A DNA stretch of 36,053 bases, taken from assembly GCF_000220395.1 (NCBI RefSeq), contig NW_004086137.1, forward strand, positions 33,569-69,621, given 5' to 3'. The notes under the pieces were generated by a model. It saw nothing but the letters and a program-made list of their open reading frames with translations. It was not told the origin of the DNA and made no database searches. Source of the DNA: Ichthyophthirius multifiliis. Taxonomy: Eukaryota > Ciliophora > Oligohymenophorea > Hymenostomatida. Position 1 is the first letter of the stretch. Each line of letters starts with the position of its first letter. The translations under genes and the position numbers were made by a program. Shown here in pieces: positions 1-11,527 of the stretch.

Positions 1-38
<38 letters not shown>
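1..38. repeat. (AT)n microsatellite
   Basis: Uninterrupted AT dinucleotide repeat at the very start of the window. Similar tracts occur at 23581-23620 and at the right edge. Such tracts are common in A/T-rich ciliate gaps and often limit assembly contiguity. Confidence 0.95.
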
Positions 39-47
<9 letters not shown>

Positions 48-201
48 TTTTAAAGTTTATATTTTTTTTTATTTTAGTTTAATCATATATTATAAATAAA
101 TAAAAAATTACTATATTATATATATTATTTTTTTAATATATAATATAAAAATATGAGTTTTAATTATATATAATTTATATAAACAATTTTTTTATATATT
201 T

Positions 202-3092
202 TCATTATTTTTCATTATAATTTCTTATTTTTTTTTTCTCTTCAATCTTTTATTTCGGTTAAACGATTTTACTTAAATTTTTGCTTTGTTTTTTTTCAAT
301 AGATCTATTTTATAAAGGCTTTTAAGTTATAATCATTTAAGCAAGTTTATCAACTTCATCATTAAAATAATATTAATTATCGTCTTCATCTTTATATTTT
401 TATTATTTTTATTTTTTAATATCTTTTTTAAATATATTTTCTTATTATTCTTTTTTTTCGTATTAAATATCTTATCTTTTTTCACAAATATTATATTTAT
501 TTTAATATATCTAGTTTTTTTCTAGCAAATTATCCACACAAATTTACACTTAATTACCATTTTCTTCAATTTCATTTAATTTTTGTCTTAATTCAGATGA
601 AATAAGTTCTAATTACTCTCTATCTTTTTTAAGTTTTACAATAATTTATTGTAGATTTTCGTTTTTATTAAATAAATTTTAAATTTTAATGTTTTTATCT
701 TAGACTTCTTTTTAAAAATTTTAAATTTTTAATTCAAGTTCTTTTTTAATATCATCAAAATATTATTTGTATTTTTCTTAATCTGAAAAATATTATTGAT
801 TTTTATATTTTAAATGAATATTTTCTTCTTTATACATATTATATTCCTATATCAATTTTCTTAATAAAATAAAAATTAAAAAAATTACTTATTATAATAA
901 AATATATTTCTAGTTTAAGCTATCAATTTAAAAGGCCATTTTTTCAATTATTCTATTATAAGAACTTTCATTTAAAATGTCTTTATTATTCCTTTAAATT
1001 GTAAATTAATAATCCTAACTATAATTAATATTATTTTCTATATTTTTCATTTATTCTTTTATAGAAGAAACAGGTCCTATTTTAAATTAAAAAAAAAATT
1101 ATTTTTAAAAAATTATTATTAATAAAAGTTTAGAAATAATTTCTACATTTTTATAAATATTTTAAATAAAAAAATAATGTTTATAAATTTTTATATCTAA
1201 TTATGATTTTATAATAATAAAAAAATAAATGTTATATATAGAATAAATAATATAAAAAAAAATATTTAAAGTAAAAAATATATTTTTTTTAAGAATAGAT
1301 ATATGGAAAAAAATGAAAGAAAAAAAATATAAATAATAATAAAATAAATTGTAAATATATTTATATATATATATAAATTTTATATATTAATTAAATAATA
1401 TATATATTAATATTATATAAATTTGTATTAATAATTAATAAAAAATTTATTTATATTTAAATAATTAATAAAATAAATATTAATATTTTTATTTGATTAA
1501 AATATTTAATCAATTATTAAACAAAAAAATAAAAATTATTATATAAAAATTAAAAATAAAAGTTACCTAAATCTTCTGAAAATAATTATTCAAAAGATTA
1601 ATCATATTTAGTATCTTTAAAAATATTAGATTTTTTATAAAAGTCCATATTATCTTATTCTAATTCATAATTATTATTATTATTATTGTTATTATTATTA
1701 TTATTTTTATTATTATTATTATTATACACCTATTCTAATCCTATTTTCACATTTTAATTTTATTTATTTTCTAATTTTTCTTCTAAAATTTTTTTTCATT
1801 TTTCAAATTATTTATATATTCTTCTAGTTTTTATTTATTTTCTATATATTATTTATTTTAAAATATTAAAATATTTTTTTCATTTATTTCATTTTTCAAT
1901 GTTTCATCTTAAATTGACTTAAATACTTAAAATTTTTAATTTATTTCATCTTTTTCATTTCTTTCTTTTTATAATTGAGTTTCCCATTATATTTATATTT
2001 TTGTATAAACATCTTCTATTTCATTTTTCCTTTTTTTTTCTTCTTTTATTCGATTTTCTAATTATTTAATATAATATTAATATTGTTCTTCGATTTGTTT
2101 TTTATATCTTTCGAAAGTTTCTTCTTATTCCTTAATTTTTTTCTAAAATTTTTTTTTTTTTTTTTAAATTTTTTCTTCTAAAAAATCTTTTTCTTCTTCC
2201 AATTTTTATATTTTTTCCTTTAAATTTGTTTCAATATTGTTATAAATTTTTTATTAATTTTCTTTTTCAAAATTTTAATTATTTAAAATTCTCTCGTTTT
2301 CTTTATTTATCGAATTTATTTTTTGTAGTTCTTCATTTAATTAATTTTCCTTTTTTAAAAACTCTAATTTTTGTTCATTTAAATTTTATTATATAATTTG
2401 ATTTTCCATTAAAAGTCTTTCATTTTATTTTTATATTCCGAATTCGAAATTTTACCTTTATTATATTTAAAAAGTTGATTTTTACTCATATTCTTATTTT
2501 TATTATAAAATTTATTTTTCTAAAATTTCAATTTGCTATTTGTAGTTATATTTTTATTTTTCGTCTTTTTTTTTTAATTTTATTTTAATAAAATATCTTT
2601 TTGGCATATTTCATTTTCCATATATTTTATTTTTTATAATAAATCTTCTATTTTTTATTTATTTTGTTCCATATATAAATTATAGTTTTCATTAAATTAT
2701 TTAATTTCTTATTTTTACATATTAATTTCATTTTAAAAGTTATCTATATATTTTTTTTTTTAATTTTAATATTTTATAATTATTATTAAATAAAATAAAA
2801 AAATTAAGTAACTAATTTATATGTTTTTTTCTTCAGTTAATTACTTTAAAATATTCATATTTAAAGTTAGTTAGTTAATATCTTTATCTTTTTAATTTAT
2901 TAATTCAATATTAAATTAAAAATCTTTCTAGATTTAACTAATTTTAAGTTCAAAGTTTTAAATTTGCTAATCTTTTTCATTTATATTTTTTTCTAAATAC
3001 TTTGTTTTCGTATTTTATATTAAATATAATTCTTATAATTTTTATGTATATATATCATCATCTATTAAATTATTATTTTAAAAATCAATCAT
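202..3092 (-). CDS. Long coiled-coil protein, Gln/Lys/Glu/Asn-rich
   Basis: Unrecognised gene of roughly 750 residues. It starts with MIDFQNNNLIDDD at 3092, behind an A-rich leader, and stops at TGA (204-202). Almost the whole product is Lys/Glu/Gln/Leu-rich heptad-like sequence (for example DREQLELISSELRQKLNEIEE near 600-650), so a rod-like structural protein is likely: cytoskeletal, basal-body or Golgi-tether-like, but no family is recognisable. Introns inferred: 2744-2812, a long one from about 1077 to 1563, and about 847-888. An Asn run is encoded by AAT repeats at 1673-1722. The frame has to change at three A/T runs: the T10 run near 2565-2575, the T17 run at 2149-2165 and the T8 run near 1790. 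Heptad sequence continues on both sides of each. Exon limits are approximate. Confidence 0.7.
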
Positions 3093-3259
3093 TTTTATTT
3101 ATTTATTTTTTTTTAAAAAAAAAACAAAAAACAAAAAATTAATTTAATAATTTTTATAAACAAAAATAATAATATGAATATATATTAAAAAAAAAAATAT
3201 TATTTTACTAAAAAAAAAAGAAAGTATTTAAAAAAATAAAAATATAATAACAATAATAC

Positions 3260-5531
3260 TCAATTAAATGATTAATCAATAGTAGATTTTTAAACAAAAA
3301 AAGTTTAAATACTTCTATTTAAGCTTTTCAAAAATACATTATTACCCTAACTAAATTAATATAAATGACTATAATTATCTTTTAACAACTACATACTTAC
3401 TTCACTAATCATAATTCTTCCCTATTCACCATTAGATTCCATTTTATTAGCAATCATAACATCAGGTCCATACATATCATATCTAACAATATCTGTTCCT
3501 ATAATACCTCCAATATAAGTTCCCTTTATATTTATATTTATATTTATATTTTTATTTATATATATTTATATTTATTTATTTCTATATTAAGTTATTATTT
3601 TATTTACTTTATACTTATATTTCTAATTTTTAGATTATTTTAATTTATTTATTCATCTGGAATATCTTATATTTCCTTTTCAATTATTTCACTTTTTTTT
3701 TCTATTACTAATTAATCATCAAAATATATATTAAATAGTGTATTTTATATTTTTTGTTGATTAAAATTAAAAATAAAATGAATATAATTTTTTTAACTTT
3801 TTTAACTTAAATCGTAATTAATATTATTTATTTCCTATAATAATTGAACATATTTGAAAATCTTCTGTGTTTTTAAGTGTTCTTGTTTTGTTAAATAAAA
3901 CATGAGTTGTAGCACATATACTCGAACTTGGAATCTTATCTAATTATTAAAAAGTGGATTATGTTAAAAATAATTCATTTTATTCATCAACTTCTATATT
4001 TTCTTCTCCTTTTTATACTTGAAATGCTTTTTTTAATATAAAAGTTAAAAATATATATATATACATATATTTATATATTTTTTTACGATTATTGAATTTT
4101 TATTTTCTTATATAAATTATAAATAATATTAATATCATAAAAAAAGTATAGTAAATTTGGAACAATTATATGGTACTCTAAAACATTTTCTTTTTATTAA
4201 TTTTTATATTAATATAAGAATTATCTTTGTAAATTATATATATACTTAAATACCATAAAACTTATTTTCAAACTAATCATAAAAAGAAACTTAATATTAA
4301 TTCATATAAAGGAAATAATCCTAAATAATAGGAGTTAATAAGCTGAAAATAAACACTAAAATGAACGTAATAATATAATAAATTTCGATTTTTTTATTTT
4401 ATTAATTCTTAAAATTAATAAACAAAATTTACTCTTTTTTATTATATAATTTATAATACTTACATTCTAATCCAACATAAACTACTAAAACAATGCACCA
4501 TTCTGTAAAATTTAGTTATTAACCCCTAAATAAAATATTATTATCTGTTAAATATTCCACATTAGGGTCTTTATTTAATTTAATATAGCCCTAAAACTGA
4601 AAATTTTAATTTTATAAATGAGAACAATATTTAATTTTTCCATTTAAAATTTTTCTATATTCAAATAAAAAACCTTTAATCTTTGATTGATTATAAAATA
4701 TAAAAATTATATTTAAAAACAAACATAAAAAGTTAAAAAAGCTAAAAAATACTTTATGTAATCTAAGGACTTGTTTTTATTTAAAATTAATTCGAATCTT
4801 AATACTCGAAATTATTTGCTGAACAAAAATTACTTTTCATATCTAAAATAAGGCAATCAGCTGGACAAATATCTCCTTATTTAAGTATTATTATATCTCC
4901 AATTTTTATATCGGGTATGTTTTTTAATATACAAGTATTTATTTTTTCATAACTTTAGTTTTATTAATTTCTCTATACATTGAATTTTTTAAAAACTTAA
5001 TATTATTTGTTTAATAATGTTTAAAAAGTCAATTTTTTAATTTTCAAAATATATATTTCTCGAGTAAATAATACAATAAAGCATAAAATAAGTTATATAT
5101 AATATAAATATTCATAATTATATCTAAAAAAATAATAAAAATATATATGATTATAATTTATATATATAAGTATTTAACATATCTTCGTTGCTATATTTAT
5201 TCATCATTTATATTGCTGGATATAGAGTTAATATATTAATAATTAAAAATGTTAAAATATTCCCAATTCTGGAAAAATATTTAATAAGAAGATTTAAAAT
5301 AAAATTTAATAAACTTCTATTCTTTACTTTTATGTTATTTATATCATTATTTTAGTTGAAATTTTAATCTAAAATATTTGTTATTTCTCCATTAAATAAT
5401 TCAATCTTTTTTTATATATTTTAATTTAAAACATATTTATAAATTTTATTATTAATAAATTAAAATAATCATATTTTTTAACTAATTATTTTAAATAAAT
5501 ACTTTTCGTTAATATTAAACAATATCATCAT
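3260..5531 (-). pseudogene. Collapsed P4-ATPase/guanylyl cyclase fusion gene
   Basis: Ciliates and apicomplexans carry very large guanylyl cyclases with an N-terminal flippase-like (P4) ATPase module and two cyclase domains. Pieces appear here in family order on the minus strand. First comes the first membrane-helix region (KNRSLLNFILNLLIKYF, about 5240-5320). The actuator-domain entry follows (KIGDIIILKQGDICPADCLI, 4835-4918). Next are FEYRKILNGKI through LFRGQQLNFTEW (4462-4690) and the phosphorylation-loop region (about 3855-3895). Then only the second half of the last cyclase domain remains (GGIIGTDIVRYDMYGPDV then NKMESNG, 3399-3525) with its C-terminus, ending at TGA 3262-3260. Only about 330 bp separate the phosphorylation loop from the cyclase tail; in intact genes this interval holds the rest of the ATPase, many helices and the first cyclase domain. 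The loop reads NKTRTLK instead of DKTGTLT, and at least one frame break lies between the A-domain pieces. A decayed internal-deletion copy is the best reading. Confidence 0.75.
3524..3580. repeat. TATATT-type short tandem repeat
   Basis: Imperfect 6-bp repeat of the TATATT/TATTTA type, directly abutting the cyclase-domain piece of the decayed gene. It lies exactly where the large missing portion of that gene would be. Confidence 0.7.
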
Positions 5532-6242
5532 TTTGTATTTAAATTAAATTTAGTTGTTTATAAATTATTATATTTTAAATACAGTTAAATAATTATTATA
5601 TATTAAATAATTAAAATATATAAGGTTAATGTATTATATATTTTAGATTTTTTAAATATAAATATAAAATATTATAATCTAATATATTAAAATAATAATT
5701 TATTATTAATTAAAAAAATTGATTGTTATATTTAATTATTTTTTTAATTTAACATGAAATAATAATTTATATAATAATTATTATATATTTTAAAATTTAT
5801 GAATCTATAAAAATTATAATAATATTTTTAAAATAAATATTTATTAATAATATTTTATTAATTTATATTTATAATAATGTAAGATTTTATTTTTATAAAT
5901 TATATTAATAATATATGATTCTATTTCTAATTATGAAAATATAAAAAAAAATGAAATAATTTTAAAGAAGATATATAAATAAAATATAAGAATGTGACAA
6001 ATAAAAAAAAAAATTATATAAATATAAAAAAATATATATATATATATATATATTTATATAATTTTAAAATATCTATATTTATAAATAAAAATATTAATTT
6101 TAAAATATATTTTTTTAAAAATTTTATATTATTATTTATATATAATTACAATAATAAATTTTTATATAAAATAATTGATTTTTTTATTAAAATGAATAAA
6201 ATAAATATTTAAAATAAAAAAAATTATGAATTAATAAATTCT
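5532..6242. other. Intergenic A/T-rich stretch
   Basis: Almost no G or C and an AT microsatellite near 6031-6054. A 72-codon open frame (5994-6212) has homopolymeric composition (Lys, Ile, Tyr, Asn, Phe) and no family features. No gene seen. Confidence 0.75.
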
Positions 6243-6872
6243 TCATTTTTTATTTGCATGGACATTTTTCCAATAATTGCTAGTTTTTTCTGATTCCCAA
6301 TTAGGTTTCATAGTATCACTACCAGGAGTCCAAGAAGCAGGGCATACTTCACCATGTTGATCAGCATATTAGAATGCTTAAACAAGTCTAAGATATTCTT
6401 CAACATTTCTTCCAACAGGGAGATCATTAATTGATGAATGACGAAGTACTTTTTTACCATCAATAATAAAAGTACCTCTTAGGGCGATGCCAGAGTCTAA
6501 AAGGACACCATAGTCTCTAGAGATGGATTTACTTAAATCAGAAAGTAGATCTATTTGTAGTTCTTTTCCTAATCCTCCTTAATTACGAGGTTTGTTGACA
6601 TATTCCATATGAGAAAAGTGACTGTCGACTGAACATCCAATAACTTCACAGTTATGTTCTCTAAATTTGGCAGCTAGGCTTGAGAATTAAATAATTTCGG
6701 TAGGACATACAAATGTGAAGTCTAGAGGATAAAAGAATAATAATACGTATTTGTTACTGTAATCTTCTAATTTTATTTATTTGAAAGTCTTGCTTACAGG
6801 AGAATAAGATGTTCCTGCAAATGATGGAGCAGTTTTAGTAACAAATGCTTTTACGGCTGATTATATACTCAT
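6243..6872 (-). CDS. Typical 2-Cys peroxiredoxin
   Basis: Thiol peroxidase of the AhpC/TSA Prx1 group, 209 residues, the usual length. It reduces H2O2 and organic peroxides using electrons from thioredoxin. The peroxidatic cysteine is C56 in [10 protein letters not shown] and the resolving cysteine is C177 in GEVCPASW; both are present. The GGLG motif of the peroxide-sensitive eukaryotic class is present (NQGGLGKEL), while the C-terminal YF motif is replaced by YW ([12 protein letters not shown]). The gene is one open exon with a single start (MSIQSAVKAF) and a TGA stop; glutamines are written TAA or TAG throughout. No targeting signal is evident, so it is probably cytosolic. It is an isolated gene with about 0.7-1 kb of A/T DNA on both sides. 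Confidence 0.96.
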
Positions 6873-7898
6873 ATTATTTTTATATATTTTTTTTTAATTT
6901 ATTATTTATATATCTTTTATAATTTTATTAATTTTTTTTATTTTTTTTCTAAATGTTAATATATTATCATAATTAAATATTTAACTTATAAATTATTGTA
7001 TTTTTTATATCTTTAATATATTTTTTAATAAGTTTTTTTTATATTAATAATATAAATCAGAATATTCTTTATTTATTATAAAAATTATTAAAAGATATAA
7101 TATTAAATGAAAATTATAAATAAATAAAATAAATTAATTTAAAAAATTTCTATATAATTCTATTAATTATAATAAAAATTAATTTCATATAAATATATTA
7201 AAAGAATGATAAATATTAAAATAAAATAAAAATATATATATATATATGAAAATTTTTGTAAATAATAAATATAGGATACAATATGTTTAATCGAATAAAA
7301 AAATAGATTTTTAATATATAAAAAAAAAAAAAATATTAAATAATTAATTATAATATTTTAAAATATATAAATAATATATAAAACTAGATTAAAAATATAT
7401 TTATATATTAGTTTTTAATAATTATTTATATAAAAATAATAAAAAAAAAAAATAAAAAAAAATAAAAAAAAATATAATACTATAGTATTAAAAAAAATAC
7501 AATATAAAATAAATATATATATAAAAAAATATAAAAAAAAAAATTGCTTTTATATGAATAAATAAAATAAATATTAATATAAAAATAAATATATTTATAT
7601 TTATATATATATAAATATATAAATATATATATATATAATTATAATATTATTTTTTTATTTTTATTAAAAAAGAATAAAAATAAAATCTAAATATTTTTAA
7701 GAATGCTATAATTATTATTATTATTTTTTAATAATACATAAATTATATTTTTTTTAATTAATATAAATATTTAATTATTAAAAATTTTTTTTCTAATAAG
7801 ATAAAAATAAAGTTTAACAAATTATAATTTATTAATTATTTATTTATTTAAATTTTAATTATAAAAAAAGGTTTTTAAAATAAAATTAATATTTAAAA
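6873..7898. other. Intergenic A/T-rich stretch, divergent promoters
   Basis: About 1 kb of near-pure A/T DNA between two divergently transcribed genes (peroxiredoxin leftward, C2-MORN gene rightward), so it must carry both promoters. No recognisable element can be picked out at this base composition. Confidence 0.7.
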
Positions 7899-9557
7899 AT
7901 GGGTTGTGGAGTTTCTAATGTGCATAATATATAAAATTTTATACAGGGATAATTAAATATAAATCTAATATAAGCAACTTTTTCATATCCATAAAACATT
8001 TTATTCCCAACCCATACATTTTACGCTATAATATTATTCGGTTTTTAAGAAAAGCGTTCCAAAAATTAAATTTCATAAGAAAATAATCCTAAATGGAATT
8101 AAGAATTTATTTTTCAAAAAATTTAAGAAGATGAGACTATTTAAATATTAATATTCGAATATAATATATATACGTATGATATTTTTATTGGATAATGTTT
8201 CTTTTCATTTACTTAAATATTAAAAGGTGGAGACTAAAATCGTGTTTTATTTCTTTATGATGATTTAGGATATAAAATAGGGGATTTATGTCTTAATATA
8301 TAGTTTGTATCTTAAAATATCAAACATCCATTATATTAAATAGAAGATAATCCAGGATTTATTTTAGTAAATGCTATATAGGCTAACTTAATACGTGATA
8401 GTACTTTATTTGAAGAATATAATATGCGTTTAAGTGTTTAAATAGCAGAAAATAATATCTAATATAGCACTAGAATTAAAAAATAAGGATAATATCCTAA
8501 ATTTAATTCTGAGTTTATATTTTTAAGAAAAGATAGGAAATAGTAATTTTTAATGTTTAAAGTTTTTGATGAAAAAGATGAAAATTAACTTAATTTGATT
8601 GGGACAGGATTTATTTCGATTTGGAGAATTATTTCAAATAAAAAAATCCGAAAGAAAATTGCTTTATTTTGGCACTCGAAAATTATTGGAAATTTAGAAG
8701 TTTAAATTGAATTTTAAGAATTTTTTTATTCGAAAAAAATAAAAAAATAATCTCTGTTTTTGAAAATAAAAAAAATGAAAAAATTATTAAATATGAAGAC
8801 AATTCTATATATGAAGGTTAAATAAATGAATAAAATAATATGAAAAATGGGATAGGAAAATATACTTTTAATTTATTTAATTAATAATTTTATTATTAAG
8901 GAGAATGGATAGATGACTTATTTGAAGGAAAAGGGGAACTTTTATATGGAAAATATTAAAAATTTGAAGGATTTTTTAAATAGGGAATGAAAAATGGATA
9001 AGGATTTTTAAATTTTTAAAATTAAATTTTTTTAGAAGGAAATTTTTAAAATGATTTTTAGTAAGGAAATTTTTATTGGATTGAAAATTAAAAAAAAGTT
9101 AAGTTTATTTCGAAAATAATTTGCTTTTAAATTAAAATTAACTTCTTTAAAAATAATAAAATCTTAATAAAATATAATAAGGAGTTCAAATTTTTAGTGG
9201 ATAAAATTTAGTTTCAGAAAATAAATAGTTTTGTTTGATTCTTAATTAAAAAGGTACTTTAAAAATTTTCTAAATTAATAATAGAACCGAAATTTGGAAT
9301 AATTCATATTCAGATCCTTACAATGCACCTTATATTTATTAAATTAATCCTTTTAATGGAAATCTTTAAGTTATTTCGATTTTCGGTGTTACTTTTTAAA
9401 CTCCTATTAATTAAATTGGAGTATTTATTAATTTTTTATTATTTTTATTATTTATTATTTTAAGTAAAATAGTTTAGTTCTTAAAAATAATGGAAATTTA
9501 GAAATTATTGATGAAAAAACTGGTTAAACTATTTATATAGTATATAAAAATAATTGA
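7899..9557 (+). CDS. Acylated C2-C2-MORN-bulb-lectin protein
   Basis: Start MGCGVS is a classical N-myristoylation signal with an adjacent Cys for palmitoylation, so the protein is probably membrane-tethered. A first C2-like domain follows (residues about 17-115: NNPKWNQEFIFQ, then DIFIGQCFFSF). A second, weaker C2-like domain lies at about 150-270 (YPKFNSEFIFLRKD, LIGTGFISIW). MORN repeats lie at about 8815-9090 (YEGQINEQNNMKNGIGKY, KFEGFFKQGMKNGQGF). The tail is bulb-type-lectin-like, 9185-9557 (FCLILNQKGTLKIF, then GNLEIIDEKTG), with one intron at 9386-9477 and a TGA stop. The frame has to shift twice at A runs (about 8732-8749 and the A8 at 9090-9097), with domain sequence preserved on either side. 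This may be one gene with sequence errors or a recently broken gene. C2 and MORN domains suggest phospholipid-membrane binding; the function is inferred only. Confidence 0.75.
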
Positions 9558-9915
9558 AAATTAATTTTTTATAAAGCTTAAATAATTTTAATTTTCATAA
9601 AAATAAAATAAAAAAATAATGAAATCATGACTAATAAAAATAATAAAAATTATTATTTTAATCTTAATATAAATTTTATTATATTTTAATAAAAAAACAA
9701 AAATTTTAATATTTTTATAATAATTATATATGCATTTTATAAATATTTAAATTCGAAATTTTTGATAAATTTAAAGAAAACAATTATATAAAATTAAAAT
9801 TATTTTGAAAATATTATTTATATATATATATATACATATTTTTTTATATATATATATAAACTTATATACAAAAAAATAATTTATTTTATTTTTTTATTCC
9901 TTACTCATTTATATG
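9558..9915. other. Convergent intergenic spacer
   Basis: 358 bp between the ends of two convergent genes. A/T-rich with AT repeats near 9820-9860; nothing else seen. It presumably holds both polyadenylation regions. Confidence 0.7.
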
Positions 9916-10623
9916 TCAAAAAGTATCGTTTAAAATACAATTCTTTTTTTTATAATTATTATTATTATTATTCTAATATTATTTTTCTAAAGAATCAATA
10001 GTGTGTCTAGTCGAATCTTCTATTTATGCTTAGCATTATTGTTATTTTTAATAAAATACATTTGAGTTTTTTTTTTAAGCGTCTAAACCATTCATATATT
10101 TTATAGTTTATTGAAAAAATTCACAATCACTTTCGAAAAAATCATCTACATTTTGTAAAAACTCCTAGCTTTTATGTAAACATAAAGTTTAACTTTACAA
10201 AAGGAAATTTTGAGAACTATTTTAAAGTTGACTTTATGAAGATTAAAATAAATTATTTAATTATATAAAAACAGATATATTTAACATATCATTCAATAAA
10301 ATTTAGTAATTTTTATTTATTTTATTATTGACTGTGATTTTAAATTGGTTTAAAGAAATAAAAGAAATAACAACAGAATTTTACATAAATAAAGACTTTT
10401 ATAACATTTAATATTTACCAAAACACTTTTTTATTTGATATAATAATGTTTTCAAGGTAATTATGTTTTATTATTTAAAATTTATTATAAAAGAATCTAT
10501 TTTCTTTTAACTTTTATCATCATAAATATGAATTAAAACCCTCTTTAGTTTCTTAGACTTTTATATGGGTTTTAAATATACGGCATTTATGCCTTATATA
10601 TAATAGTTTATATATTATTTCAT
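9916..10623 (-). CDS. Unrecognised 235-aa protein
   Basis: A single uninterrupted frame from ATG (10623; MKQYINYYIQGINAVYLKPI) to TGA (9918-9916), 235 residues with TAA/TAG read as Gln. The N-terminal half (KLKRVLIHIYDDKSQKKID, then LLYQIKKCFGKY) looks like a compact alpha/beta domain; a ubiquitin-like or doublecortin-like fold is conceivable but cannot be shown. The C-terminal half is Gln/Ser-rich with an acidic patch (FLQNVDDFFESDCEFFQ) and ends with an Asn tract encoded by AAT repeats (about 9955-9972). No signal peptide or membrane helix is obvious. The gene is convergent with the C2-MORN gene. Higher G+C than its flanks and the intact length support real coding; the function is unknown. 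Confidence 0.75.
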
Positions 10624-11272
10624 ATTCTTATTTTATTTTATTTTTTTTTATTTTATTTTTTTCTTTGTTTAATCTTTATTTATCATATATATAGTAACAA
10701 AATTTTATAGATATATTTTTACTTTTTTTTCAATTATTTACGATAAGTCTATTTATTAATTTTTTTATATTATACATTTTATTATCAAAAAATTAATATA
10801 TTCTTAATCTAATTAATTGTTCTTTTTTAATTTATAAAAAAAATTATGGTTATTTAAAATAAAATAATTTCAATTATTATATTTTGTACTTAATTAATTT
10901 TTTTGTTATTATTATTTTTTAATTAAAAATTAATTTCTATTATGAAAACAATAAAAAAATAATATTCTAATTTTTAAAGAATAGTAAAAAAATTAAATTT
11001 AAATAAAAATAATATAAATGAATAAAAATTAAATAGACATAATAATTTTAATTTTTTTTTTAATAAAAGAAAATAATATAATTTGCATTTATATTTTGTT
11101 AATAAAAGAAAATTATTTTTAGTAAAAAAAAAAAATTATAAAAAAAGAAATATATAGAAATTTTAAATTTCAAATATAAATATTACAAATAAAAAAATAT
11201 ATTATTAATTTAAAAATGTACATATAAATTTAATTATACATAAATTATAATTATATTATTTACAAATTTTAT
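10624..11272. other. Intergenic A/T-rich stretch
   Basis: Near-pure A/T with T-rich runs at 10630-10670. No coding signal found on either strand. Confidence 0.7.
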
Positions 11273-11527
11273 TCATTAATTAGATTTATAGTCTATTTTT
11301 AAAGTATCTACAATATCTGTAAATTAATATACATTTAACCTTTTTTTTAAAAAATATAAAAATGAAAAAAATAAAAATATTTACTTTAATTAATGAATTC
11401 CCAAGCCATAAAGATTTTTTATTTTATAATTATTTCTAATTTTTTTTAATCCATTTTATAATTTTATTTTACTGTCTTATGATATATTTCTATCTTTAGA
11501 TAAAATACAAAGGGATTTACTTTCCAT
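11273..11527 (-). pseudogene. Small EF-hand (calcyphosin-like) fragment
   Basis: Exon 1 starts at ATG 11527 (MESKSLCILSKDRNI) and contains LKKIRNNYKIKNLYGLGIHQ. This resembles the start of calcyphosin-type EF-hand proteins, which have a basic stretch, then a Gly-Leu-Gly turn, then a first EF-hand helix. A consensus-looking intron (11317-11384, GTAAAT...TTACAG) leads to a short exon reading DIVDTLKIDYKSNQ and TGA (11275-11273). The two exons are out of phase by one base with these splice sites, and no complete calcium-binding loop is present. A truncated or decaying copy is likelier than a functional microprotein. Confidence 0.35.

Noticed and set aside
5994-6212. 72-codon plus-strand frame
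   Set aside because: Composed almost only of Lys, Ile, Tyr, Asn and Phe from A/T repeats, with no G/C rise or domain; a chance frame.
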